Origin: Acinetobacter baumannii
GTDB lineage: Bacteria > Pseudomonadota > Gammaproteobacteria > Pseudomonadales > Moraxellaceae
Length of the DNA: 64,000 nt
NCBI RefSeq assembly: GCF_016508585.1
Contig: NZ_JADVOP010000001.1
Location: 1 to 64,000, forward strand
Reading direction: 5' to 3'
Notes under the pieces: model-generated
The model's input: only the letters and a program-made list of their open reading frames with translations
The model's database searches: none
Told to the model about the DNA's origin: nothing
Translations under genes and position numbers: made by a program
Shown: positions 40,161-48,926 of the stretch, piece after piece
How the letters are laid out: every line of letters begins with the position of its first letter
How positions within the stretch are numbered: the first letter of the stretch is position 1

Positions 40161-40250
40161 GAACTATTTAAATACAGTCATTCCATGTAATATTCCTTAC
40201 AATTCATTCTTATTTATCTTTTCGAATCGCTTATAAAGGATTTTATCTTC

Positions 40251-41624
40251 ATGTCAGATCAGAACGAAAAGCTCAAACAGTTAAAAACCTCGTCAATGGA
40301 TCGCCGTTTATCAATTGCAAAAGCATCTTTATTGGCAGGTACACGCTGGGCGGCTTCAAGTGCGAGTTCAATCTTTTCAAGTGAAGAAGAAAAAGAAAAA
40401 AAACGTAAACAAGCGATGAAAGAGCAAGCCAATTATCTTGTTCAAGAAATCGGCAAGTTAAAAGGTTCAATTGTAAAAATAGGTCAAATGATGGCGCTTT
40501 ATGGCGAGCATTTTTTACCTGAAGAAATTACTCAAGCACTCAATACACTCAATAATCAAACCGTCGCACTCGCTTGGCCAGCAATCAAAGAACAATTGGT
40601 CAGTCAGTTGGGATCTAAATTGAATGATCTGACCATCGACCATGAACCCATCGGGACCGCTTCCCTTGCGCAGGTTCACCGTGCAACACGCAAATCCGAT
40701 GGTTTGGAACTGGTGTTAAAAATTCAGTACCCAGGTGTAGCAGATGCGATAGATTCAGACATGAGTCTATTTAAAAATATGCTTAAACTGACTCGAATGG
40801 TGCCGCAAACCCGCGAATTTGACCAATGGTTTGATGAAGTTCGTGAAATGATGCATCGTGAAGTGAATTATGAAGTCGAAGCCGCAACTACACGCCGATT
40901 TGCGCAACGTTTAAAAGAAGATCCACGTTATGGTGTACCACAAATCATCGATGATTATTGTACCAGCCAAGTGCTGTGCATGACCTTTGAACGTGGCGTG
41001 CCAATTAACAGCCCTGTCATGCTTTCATTACCTCAAGAAAGACGCAATCTACTGGGTGAAGCTTCACTGGAAATTGCGGTGCGTGAAATATTTGAGTGGG
41101 GTGAAATGCAAACTGATCCGAACTTTGGTAATTATCTGGTTCGTCTGGGTAATGGCGAAAACATCAAAGACAAAATCATCCTGCTCGATTTTGGTGCGAT
41201 TCGTCAGTTTGACAACCAATTGCTCAAAGTTGCCTGCAATTTGATCAAGGCAGGCTATCACCATGATGCGGAAGCCATGGTCAATGCAATGTCAGGCTAT
41301 GAATTCTTTGATGCAATGCCGCTGAGTATTAAACCGGATATGGCAAAAGTATTTTTATTGGCGACAGAAGCATTTAGCACACCTTTAAATAATCCTGATT
41401 TGCCTGCCGGCGTGATGGATCAAAATAATCGCTATGACTGGAAAAAGAGCCAACTTCACAGTCGTGTGATGCAACGTGCATCTAAATCCATGGCTTCGCG
41501 TTATTTCAGCATACCGCCTAAAGAATTCATGTTTATCAGCCGAAAATTTATTGGTGCCTATACGTTCATGACGGTAATTGAAGCAAAAACCAATGTCCGT
41601 AAAATGATCACTCCGTTTCTTTAA
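40251..41624 (+). CDS. ABC1/AarF/UbiB-family atypical kinase
   Basis: The 457-residue protein has the ABC1 family marks: the KxGQ motif in GSIVKIGQMMALYG, the A-rich-loop equivalent EPIGTASLAQVHRAT, the VLKIQYPGV lysine and the metal-binding LLDFGAIRQF. UbiB-type proteins aid ubiquinone synthesis, but this one lacks the C-terminal membrane helices of UbiB, so its role is open. AAGGA precedes the ATG at about 10 bases. A terminator follows. Confidence 0.85.
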   Translation: MSDQNEKLKQLKTSSMDRRLSIAKASLLAGTRWAASSASSIFSSEEEKEKKRKQAMKEQANYLVQEIGKLKGSIVKIGQMMALYGEHFLPEEITQALNTLNNQTVALAWPAIKEQLVSQLGSKLNDLTIDHEPIGTASLAQVHRATRKSDGLELVLKIQYPGVADAIDSDMSLFKNMLKLTRMVPQTREFDQWFDEVREMMHREVNYEVEAATTRRFAQRLKEDPRYGVPQIIDDYCTSQVLCMTFERGVPINSPVMLSLPQERRNLLGEASLEIAVREIFEWGEMQTDPNFGNYLVRLGNGENIKDKIILLDFGAIRQFDNQLLKVACNLIKAGYHHDAEAMVNAMSGYEFFDAMPLSIKPDMAKVFLLATEAFSTPLNNPDLPAGVMDQNNRYDWKKSQLHSRVMQRASKSMASRYFSIPPKEFMFISRKFIGAYTFMTVIEAKTNVRKMITPFL

Positions 41625-41676
41625 ATATTCAATAAAAGTCCTGTAAAACATATCCGTTAAAAATGTCAATTTTACC

Positions 41677-41706
41677 AATACCCAACATTTGTTGGGTATT
41701 TTTATT
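41677..41706 (+). terminator. rho-independent terminator after ABC1 gene
   Basis: AATACCCAACA (41677-41687) pairs perfectly with TGTTGGGTATT (41690-41700) around a 2-base tip, followed by TTTTATTTTT. It lies about 50 bases after the stop. Confidence 0.92.
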
Positions 41707-41864
41707 TTTAAATAATTAATTACATACAACAGCTTAGATAAAATTTAAACACCTTATTTGCCATTTATCTAAGGTCAATCACTTTGTCATCTATGACATA
41801 GTTTTTTCTTTTTTTGCATGTCAGGATGATTGCATACCAACACTCAAATACAGGGTATTTCGGA

Positions 41865-43160
41865 ATGACCAATATGGTAAATAAAGCTCAGGGGTTGGGC
41901 TTAAACTTAATTACAAAAATTGCAGGCAGCGATTTACTTGATCAATTTAAATTGCGAAAATTTATTGAGAAATCACTTTACCAAGGATCAAAGGCAGGTT
42001 TTAAAACGCTCAGTGCCACACAAAAAGCCTTTAAATCGGACTCAAATGTAAGCAAACAGCGCCTACCCAACCAACAAAAATCACTTTTTGATCTGAGTTT
42101 AAGTGAAGAACAGCAGATGACGGTTGATGCAATGGATCAATTTGCGGCTGAAGTACTTTATCCATTGGCACACCAAGCTGACCACCATGAAAAATTCCCT
42201 GTAGAACTTTGGCAGCACAGTACCGATTTAGGCTTAAATTACTATGCCTTGCCTGAAGCATTGGGTGGGGTAGCTTCTGAAAAAAATATTGTCAGTAACA
42301 TATTGATTGCTGAACGTTTGGCTAAAGGTGATTTCTCACTTGCGGCAGGACTGCTTTCAACATTTAGTGTGATTAATGCGATCACACAATGGGGGGCTGA
42401 GAAAGTCCAATCCATTTACTTAGCCAGTTTCGCCAATGATCCCGATATTCAAGCGACTTTTGCAGTACAAGAAGCTACCCCTGCCTTTAACCCATTGCGT
42501 TTAAAAACCAAAGCAGTCTCGAATAATGGTCAATTTAGCCTGACGGGTGAAAAAACACTGGTTTTGTTGGGTGAAACTGCTGATTTGTTGTTGGTTAGTG
42601 CAGATTTCAATGGCAAAGCTGATGTGTTTATCGTCAATCGTGACGCAAGTATCACTGTGAAAAAGTCTCCAGCCATGGGGTTAAAAGCCACAGAAACTGT
42701 AACACTTAAATTTGAGAACACACCTGCACTGCGATTGGGTGATGAAGACTTTAACTACCCTGCATTCCTTGATCTGGGCAATTTAATGTGGTGTGCGTTG
42801 GCCGTAGGTACATGTGAAGCGGTCAAAGAATATAGTATCAATTATGCCAACGAACGCACCGCATTTGGTGAACCTATTTCACACCGTCAAAGTGTGGCAT
42901 TTATGATTGCCGATATGGCAATTGAGATTGATGCAATGCGTATGCTGATCTTAAATGCAGCAAGTTTGGCTGAATCAGGTCAATCTTTCCATCGCGAAGC
43001 GTATCTGGCACGCTTACTGTGTGCTGAAAAGTCGATGAAAATTGCCACTGATGGCGTACAAATTTTAGGTGGACATGGTTTTACCAAAGAACATCCTGCT
43101 GAACGTTGGTACCGTGATTTGCGTGCTACTGCTGTTTTACATTCTGGTTTACATGCTTAA
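41865..43160 (+). CDS. acyl-CoA dehydrogenase-like protein lacking the C-terminal catalytic Glu motif
   Basis: The 431-residue protein has an N-terminal extension of about 75 residues before a normal acyl-CoA dehydrogenase fold, with ATFAVQEATPAFN at the FAD site and LGGHGFTKEHPAERWYRDLRA near the end. It stops directly after that point, so the YEGT segment with the usual catalytic Glu is missing. It lies 23 bases before a second, complete acyl-CoA dehydrogenase gene. The start is uncertain: I use 41865, with in-frame ATGs at 41826 and 41874 also possible. Confidence 0.78.
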   Translation: MTNMVNKAQGLGLNLITKIAGSDLLDQFKLRKFIEKSLYQGSKAGFKTLSATQKAFKSDSNVSKQRLPNQQKSLFDLSLSEEQQMTVDAMDQFAAEVLYPLAHQADHHEKFPVELWQHSTDLGLNYYALPEALGGVASEKNIVSNILIAERLAKGDFSLAAGLLSTFSVINAITQWGAEKVQSIYLASFANDPDIQATFAVQEATPAFNPLRLKTKAVSNNGQFSLTGEKTLVLLGETADLLLVSADFNGKADVFIVNRDASITVKKSPAMGLKATETVTLKFENTPALRLGDEDFNYPAFLDLGNLMWCALAVGTCEAVKEYSINYANERTAFGEPISHRQSVAFMIADMAIEIDAMRMLILNAASLAESGQSFHREAYLARLLCAEKSMKIATDGVQILGGHGFTKEHPAERWYRDLRATAVLHSGLHA

Positions 43161-43183
43161 AAGCATATAAAAGGATACTGATC

Positions 43184-44383
43184 ATGAATTTACAAAATCC
43201 AAAAAAATTCAAAATGCTTTTAGACCAAGCGCATGAAACAGCAATCAATGTGTTACGTCCAATTTCACGTAAATACGACAAAGCAGAACATGCCTATCCC
43301 AAAGAGTTAGATATGCTTGCCTCTTTGCTGGATGGTATGAATGATGGGGGTGATGGCTTAAATGCTGGTGCTGCAATCAACAAACGTGGTGACCATGACA
43401 ATAGCAATAAAAATGGCACCAACATGTCCACGGCATTGGGCATTATCGAAATGTGCTATGGTGATACTGGTCTGCTTCTGTCTATGCCACGTCAAGGACT
43501 GGGAAATTCGGCGATTGCTGCAGTTGCCAATGATGAACAGCTTGAACGCTTTAAAGGTACATGGGCAGCAATGGCGATCACTGAGCCGGGATGTGGTTCT
43601 GACTCTGCTGCCATTCGTACAACTGCAACTCAAGATGGTGATGAATATATTCTCAATGGTGAGAAAATCTTTGTGACTTCAGGTGAACGTGCAGATTCTG
43701 TGGTGGTCTGGGCAACATTAGATAAAAAGTTAGGTCGAGCTGCAATCAAGTCTTTTGTTGTACCTAAAGGTACACCGGGGATGAAAGTTGAACGTTTAGA
43801 ACATAAACTGGGAATTAAAGCATCGGATACTGCTGCGATCAGTTTCATTGATTGTCGTGTTCCTGCTGCCAATTTGCTTGGAAATGCTGAGATTGATGTC
43901 GCAAAAGGTTTTGCAGGTGTCATGGAAACCTTTGACAATACCCGCCCTCTGGTTGCTGCAATGGCGGTAGGTTGTGCCAAAGCCTCTTTAGAACGGATCA
44001 AAGAGATTTTTAAAGATGAACTGGATGCTGACTATGCTACACCTTACTTGCAAAGTTCGAATCTAGCAGCGCAAATCTACCGAATGGAGGCAGAATGGGA
44101 AGCTGCACGTTTACTCACCATTAAAGCAACTTGGATGGCGGATAATAAAAAACCGAATTCTCGTGAAGCCTCAATTGCCAAAGCCAAAGCTGGACGTATT
44201 GGCAATGAAATTACATTGAAATGTGTAGAACTTGCAGCCAGTGTCGGTTACAACGAAGATGAACTACTCGAGAAATGGGCACGCGACTCAAAAATTTTAG
44301 ATATTTTCGAGGGTACACAACAAATTCAACAGTTGATTATTGCACGTCGTGAGTTAGGTAAATCATCCAGTGAACTGAAATAG
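43184..44383 (+). CDS. acyl-CoA dehydrogenase
   Basis: The 399-residue flavoprotein has all the family parts: MAITEPGCGSDSAAIRTTA and FVTSGERADS for FAD, and the C-terminal ILDIFEGTQQIQQLIIARR with the catalytic Glu region. AAGGA lies 8 bases before the ATG. With the preceding gene it forms a two-gene unit closed by a strong terminator. Substrate unknown; both belong to acyl-CoA oxidation. Confidence 0.87.
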   Translation: MNLQNPKKFKMLLDQAHETAINVLRPISRKYDKAEHAYPKELDMLASLLDGMNDGGDGLNAGAAINKRGDHDNSNKNGTNMSTALGIIEMCYGDTGLLLSMPRQGLGNSAIAAVANDEQLERFKGTWAAMAITEPGCGSDSAAIRTTATQDGDEYILNGEKIFVTSGERADSVVVWATLDKKLGRAAIKSFVVPKGTPGMKVERLEHKLGIKASDTAAISFIDCRVPAANLLGNAEIDVAKGFAGVMETFDNTRPLVAAMAVGCAKASLERIKEIFKDELDADYATPYLQSSNLAAQIYRMEAEWEAARLLTIKATWMADNKKPNSREASIAKAKAGRIGNEITLKCVELAASVGYNEDELLEKWARDSKILDIFEGTQQIQQLIIARRELGKSSSELK

Positions 44384-44450
44384 TTTTGAATGATTGATTA
44401 AATCTTAACTGCTAGAATTTTGATCAGTCAAATTTTCAACTGATCACAAA

Positions 44451-44486
44451 AGATAGAATTTTTGTTATAAAAATTCTATCTTTTTT
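44451..44486 (+). terminator. rho-independent terminator after the acyl-CoA dehydrogenase pair
   Basis: AGATAGAATTTTT (44451-44463) pairs perfectly with AAAAATTCTATCT (44469-44481), loop GTTAT, and is followed by TTTTT. Confidence 0.92.
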
Positions 44487-44500
44487 ATTTTCATATCTAT

Positions 44501-44986
44501 ATGTATCAAATTCGGACTATACAAAGACAAGATAACGCAGCTATTGCACAGGTCATTCGGGAAGTATCTAAAGAATTTGGTCTTGCGGCTGAATCTGGCT
44601 TTGCTGTTGCCGACCCTGTTCTGGATGATTTATATCAGGTATATGCACAAGAAAGTGCGAAATATTGGGTAATTGAGGATACCAATAACCGAATTGTAGG
44701 TGGTGGGGGGCTTTCACCGTTACAGGGAGACTCCTCTATTTTAGAAATTCAAAAAATGTATTTTTTACCTGAACTTCGTGGTCTTGGATTTGCGAAAAAA
44801 ATTCTTGAACAATGTTTTGAATTTGCTCAGCATCATGGCTTTCAAGCCTGTTATTTAGAAACGACTGAAAATCTGTGGCAAGCCGTAAAACTCTATGAAA
44901 AATTAGGTTTTGAGCGTTTGTCTGCACCTAAAGGCAACACAGGTCATAGTCATGCTTGTGAATTGTGGATGCTCAAAACATTATAG
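44501..44986 (+). CDS. GNAT-family N-acetyltransferase
   Basis: The 161-residue protein is a single GNAT domain, with the acetyl-CoA loop in LPELRGLGFAKKILEQC and motif B in LYEKLGFERL. Substrate unknown. The ATG comes only about 15 bases after the upstream terminator T-tract and lacks a ribosome site, so it may be leaderless or start later. The protein itself is complete. Confidence 0.85.
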   Translation: MYQIRTIQRQDNAAIAQVIREVSKEFGLAAESGFAVADPVLDDLYQVYAQESAKYWVIEDTNNRIVGGGGLSPLQGDSSILEIQKMYFLPELRGLGFAKKILEQCFEFAQHHGFQACYLETTENLWQAVKLYEKLGFERLSAPKGNTGHSHACELWMLKTL

Positions 44987-45233
44987 AAGTCCACTTCATT
45001 CACTTTGGTCGTATTTGCATTGCTTTAAAGTCATTGGACAATACGAAGATTAGAATCATTTAAAAACTGAAATGTATTTTTTAATACGGCTTAAAAAATT
45101 GAAACCTTGGCAAAACAGTCATTGAAATTGCATAACGGTAATTTACAATGAAAATGTTTAGATAATTTAATTTTTATACTTAGAAATTCATGATTTTATA
45201 AGTATCGTTTGAAATTAAGGGAATGTATAAACA

Positions 45234-45683
45234 ATGTTGTATCTGGAAGATTTAAACGTAGGTGATCATTTTAAAAGTCGTGAATACGAAATGACTTTGG
45301 ATGAAGTTTTAGAATTTGCACATAAGTATGATCCACAAGTTTTCCATACAGATGCTGAAAAAGCCAAAGATCACCCTATTTTTAAAGGATTAGCTGCAAG
45401 TGGCTGGCATACATCCGCTGTTACTATGCGTCTTTGGACTGAATGCTTTCCCGTTGCGTATGGACTGATTGGTTCAGAATCCAGCTTACGTTGGCCTAGA
45501 CCGACACGAGTCGGTGATCGCATTCATGTCGATGTTGAAATTGTTTCGATTACACCTTCTAAAACTAAAAATGATCGTGCTATTGTGACTTATATCACAC
45601 AAGCTAAAAATCAAAATGATGATGTATTGCTTATTTCAACCACCAAAATTGTGGTATTTAAACGTAATTTTGATGCGCATTAA
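45234..45683 (+). CDS. MaoC-family (R)-hydratase-like protein
   Basis: The 149-residue hot-dog-fold protein has the MaoC dehydratase pattern: FAHKYDPQVFHTDAEKA with the catalytic Asp/His pair, and GLAASGWHTSAVTMRL. It would hydrate a trans-2-enoyl-CoA or related thioester. It is followed after about 90 bases by an AraC-type regulator in the same direction. Confidence 0.87.
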   Translation: MLYLEDLNVGDHFKSREYEMTLDEVLEFAHKYDPQVFHTDAEKAKDHPIFKGLAASGWHTSAVTMRLWTECFPVAYGLIGSESSLRWPRPTRVGDRIHVDVEIVSITPSKTKNDRAIVTYITQAKNQNDDVLLISTTKIVVFKRNFDAH

Positions 45684-45776
45684 TCCTGAATTTGTCTTAC
45701 AATATTTAAGGGTTTTTCCATATCATGACAATATGATGAAACAAGTAAAAGCAATGTTCAGAGCAATGGAAAGCAC

Positions 45777-46808
45777 ATGAAAACAGTCTCAGCTCGCCAA
45801 GATCAGGGAATTCCTGGTGTTTATGGACTATTATTATTAGATATCGTTTCGCGTTGGGGATATAGTGCGGAAACATTATTTGCACCGTTTAACTTTACCA
45901 GTGAACAGCTCGCTGAACCTGATTGCCGTATTCCTACACCACTTGCCAATGAACTCATTAAACATGCGCTGAAACTCACAGGCGAAAGTACCTTGGGTTT
46001 TCACCTTGGAACGCAGATGCGTATTTCAATTCATGGATTTATTGGCTATGCCATCATGACCGCGAATGACATCACTGATGCATTGGTACTGGCAAATCGA
46101 TTCATTCAATTGCGTATGCCCTTTTTGCAATTGTACTTCTCTACATTCGGTGAAAAAGCCACATTGCAATTGCAGTGTGATATTGAAATCGAACCTTTGC
46201 GTACTGAAATTGTGATGGGGCTGACTTTTGGGATCATGACCATGGCAAAGGCATTAACTGGGATTAATGACCTGCATGGCGATATTGATTTTGATTTTCC
46301 AAAACCTGATGGTTTTGACAAATATATTGAAAAATTATCCAAACAATACACCATGCGTTTTGAACAGCCTCATTTGATTGCAAGTTTTGACAAATCATAT
46401 TTAGGTTTGAAAATGGTCAATGCAGATCCGATTGCCAGTCAAATTGCCATTAACCAATGTGAAGCTGAACTTTCAGCTTTAGGTGAAAGACGTCGTTTAG
46501 CTATGCGTGTACGCGATATTCTGACTCATTCAGAGCAGCATTACCTCAGTATTGAAAATGTTGCAGACCGTCTGCATATGTCAGACCGTACATTAAAGCG
46601 TCAGTTGGCTGCTGAAGGTACTTCTTTTTCGACTTTGGTCGATGAAGTGCGTTATCGCCATGCGACTTCGCTACTTTCTCGTACCGACTATACCCTTGAG
46701 CAAATCGCGGATGAACTTGGTTATAGTGATGTGGCAAATTTTAGCCGTGCATTCAAACGCTGGAGTGGACGCAGTCCTAGCAGTTGGCGTAAAGATCCGT
46801 ACTTATAA
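45777..46808 (+). CDS. AraC-family transcriptional regulator
   Basis: The 343-residue protein has an N-terminal arabinose-binding-type ligand domain (about 1-235) and a C-terminal double helix-turn-helix (SIENVADRLHMSDRTLKRQL, then LEQIADELGYSDVANFSRAF). This matches the OruR/ArgR-like AraC subgroup. GGAAAG lies close before the ATG. It may regulate the neighbouring maoC or acyl-CoA dehydrogenase genes, which is inference from position. Confidence 0.88.
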   Translation: MKTVSARQDQGIPGVYGLLLLDIVSRWGYSAETLFAPFNFTSEQLAEPDCRIPTPLANELIKHALKLTGESTLGFHLGTQMRISIHGFIGYAIMTANDITDALVLANRFIQLRMPFLQLYFSTFGEKATLQLQCDIEIEPLRTEIVMGLTFGIMTMAKALTGINDLHGDIDFDFPKPDGFDKYIEKLSKQYTMRFEQPHLIASFDKSYLGLKMVNADPIASQIAINQCEAELSALGERRRLAMRVRDILTHSEQHYLSIENVADRLHMSDRTLKRQLAAEGTSFSTLVDEVRYRHATSLLSRTDYTLEQIADELGYSDVANFSRAFKRWSGRSPSSWRKDPYL

Positions 46809-46925
46809 TATGTTTTACACTGATTATTGATTTATATGAATAAGTTTATCAGTATCTCTGCTTTTTGTTTTGTTTGAAAAAGCGGTATAAATCGTGGCAA
46901 AAATAAATGGATTAATGGAGTCATT

Positions 46926-47300
46926 ATGAATCATCCTTCTGATTTGAAATATGCAGCTACACATGAATGGGTAAAAATTGAAGGTGATCTTGTGGTTACT
47001 GGTATTTCTGACCATGCTCAAGATGCTTTAGGTGATCTTGTTTATGTGGAAGCACCAGAAGCCGGCAGCCGTGTAACTGCAGGCGCTCAGGCAGGTGTCG
47101 TTGAATCAGTGAAAACAGCATCGGATATTCATGCTCCTGTTTCTGGTGAAGTGGTCGAAGTGAATACTGCGCTTGAAGATGATCCTGATTTTGTCAATGA
47201 AGACCCATATGGCAAAGGTTGGATTTATAAGATTAAACCAGACAATATCGCTGATGTTGAAAAGCTACTCAGTAATACTGAATATGAAGCTGGGCTTTAA
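46926..47300 (+). CDS. gcvH: glycine cleavage system H protein
   Basis: The 124-residue lipoyl carrier shuttles the aminomethyl group between the P and T proteins. The lipoylated lysine is in [25 protein letters not shown] and [12 protein letters not shown] are conserved. GGAG lies 5 bases before the ATG. gcvP and gcvT are not in the window, so the gene is solitary here. Confidence 0.97.
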   Translation: MNHPSDLKYAATHEWVKIEGDLVVTGISDHAQDALGDLVYVEAPEAGSRVTAGAQAGVVESVKTASDIHAPVSGEVVEVNTALEDDPDFVNEDPYGKGWIYKIKPDNIADVEKLLSNTEYEAGL

Positions 47301-47318
47301 TTTTAAAACGCAGCAATA

Positions 47319-47350
47319 AAAAGACCAGAATATTCTGGTCTTTTGTTTTT
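47319..47350. terminator. bidirectional rho-independent terminator after gcvH
   Basis: AAAAGACCAGAA and TTCTGGTCTTTT form a perfect stem with T-rich ends on both strands, between gcvH and the convergent small secreted protein gene. It marks the left border of the accessory island. Confidence 0.92.
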
Positions 47351-47373
47351 CTTAAATTAGATGACATAATTTA

Positions 47374-47700
47374 TTATTTTCTTAGGTCTAATCTGGTTAA
47401 TATTGGATATTCTATAAAACAACCATTTGCCCAACCACTAATCACAGTCTGTGCATGAAAAGCTGAAAGAAGTGCAGCATACATTTCTTTAAACATGTAA
47501 TGATTTTTTTGTAAAACTACTGCATTAGAAACAGCACACCCTTCTCCAGTTGCAACTGGACTTTTTAATTCAATAACAAGTACATTCCAATAATCATGAA
47601 TTGTGATTGCACTAATTTTTGAGTTAGAGAAGCCACTATTTGCAAATACAGAATTGCAAAATAGGAGGTTAAAGCATAATACGATAAATATTTTTTTCAT
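47374..47700 (-). CDS. small secreted SubB-like protein A
   Basis: The 108-residue protein has a 20-residue signal peptide (ending NSVFA) and a short mature domain with two cysteines (GEGCAVSN, NGCFIE). It shares with six other proteins of this island the order SI-type strand, VxI/L strand, Cys, then FKEMYAALLSAFHAQTV and a final Cys. The layout suggests an OB-fold like the SubB subunit of AB5 toxins; function unknown. It is separated from the rest of the family by the Rhs genes. Confidence 0.65.
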   Translation of the reverse strand: MKKIFIVLCFNLLFCNSVFANSGFSNSKISAITIHDYWNVLVIELKSPVATGEGCAVSNAVVLQKNHYMFKEMYAALLSAFHAQTVISGWANGCFIEYPILTRLDLRK

Positions 47701-47799
47701 ATTTTGACCAGTTTTTATATTTTAAGTTATTATAACAAAAATGATCTAATTATCAATTTATTCTATAAAATATAAATATATTTTAATCTGAGTTTTACA

Positions 47800-48396
47800 A
47801 TGAATCAATATGATGAAAAAGTGATCCGAGCTTATCAAACTGACTCTACCATTAGAGTCTATCAAGCCTTTTCAGATGAATTGGCATCACTGGCGGTTAA
47901 GCATAATTCTTTTAAAGATAATCCCCATTTCAAATTAACTCGAATGACATGGATTAAGCCTTCATTTCTATGGATGATGTATCGTGCTGGCTGGGGAAAT
48001 AAAGATAATAAGCAACAAAGGATTTTAGCAATCGATATATCAAAAGAAGGCTTTGACTGGGCATTAGCTCATAGTTGTTCAAGCCATAAACCTATAGCAA
48101 TTTCAACTGATGAATGGAATATAGTTAAATCGAAAACTCCTGTAAGAGTTCAGTGGGATCCTGAACGAAATTTATTGTTAGAACCTTTAAAGTACAGAAC
48201 TATTCAGATCGGTCTAAGTGGTATTGCAGTTGAACATTACATTAATAGATGGATAACTGGTATCATCGATATAACAGAAGAAGCAAAAGAAATCTCTAAT
48301 TTAGTTGTACAACATAAATTTAAGGAAGCAAGTTTATTACTTCCAAATGAAAGTATTTATATTCCAGATCAAACTATTGAGGTGGCTAAACTTTAA
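47800..48396 (+). CDS. DUF4291 family protein
   Basis: The 198-residue cytosolic protein matches DUF4291 by its strong motifs: STIRVYQAFSDELASLA, RMTWIKPSFLWMMYRAGWG, VRVQWDPERN and YRTIQIGLSG. The family has no established function that I know. It converges on the putative immunity gene, with the two 3' ends overlapping by 11 bases. Confidence 0.85.
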   Translation: MNQYDEKVIRAYQTDSTIRVYQAFSDELASLAVKHNSFKDNPHFKLTRMTWIKPSFLWMMYRAGWGNKDNKQQRILAIDISKEGFDWALAHSCSSHKPIAISTDEWNIVKSKTPVRVQWDPERNLLLEPLKYRTIQIGLSGIAVEHYINRWITGIIDITEEAKEISNLVVQHKFKEASLLLPNESIYIPDQTIEVAKL

Positions 48397-48910
48397 TTCC
48401 TAAGATCTTAAATTGCTCATTTGCGAATCCTCTTAGCGTGGGGTCTGGATCATTCAGAAATTGATTTAGATATTCCAAAGCTTTAGGACAAGAAATATTT
48501 CTTCCGAATCCAAAGAAAGCCCTTCTAGCAATAGATCGCTCCTCAAAACCTACTAAATATTGAGGTATAAATATTATCGCTTCATATAAAAAATCAAGAT
48601 ATTTACAACTTATTTTTTTAGAAAAAATACTAAGAATGTTTTCATGCTCATGGTGCCACTCACTAAAGTATATTTTTTTAATAAAACAAAATATATTATC
48701 ATCGACATCCTGATTATCAATAATAATATAAAACATTCCAAGTATTAATGCATATTCATCCTTATTAAATTCAGCCAACTTTAATAATTCAAAACCGAAA
48801 ATCTGATTGTTTTCAATATCAAGTCCAAGTATTGCCTTTAATGTATCTACTTCAATATTTTTAAAGAAATGATCTTCCAGAGCTTTTTTTTGTTCAACAC
48901 TAAATATCAT
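48386..48910 (-). CDS. putative immunity protein for the Rhs-core toxin
   Basis: The 174-residue, acidic, helical cytosolic protein is not one I recognise. Its end (ALEYLNQFLNDPDPTLRGFA) looks like a HEAT-type helical repeat, common in immunity proteins. It starts 16 bases after the stop of the Rhs-core toxin-like gene with AGGAG well placed. A small gene directly after a polymorphic toxin is the standard place for its immunity protein, so the role is inferred from context. Confidence 0.65.
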   Translation of the reverse strand: MIFSVEQKKALEDHFFKNIEVDTLKAILGLDIENNQIFGFELLKLAEFNKDEYALILGMFYIIIDNQDVDDNIFCFIKKIYFSEWHHEHENILSIFSKKISCKYLDFLYEAIIFIPQYLVGFEERSIARRAFFGFGRNISCPKALEYLNQFLNDPDPTLRGFANEQFKILGIKV

Positions 48911-48926
48911 AATAAAACTCCTAAAA

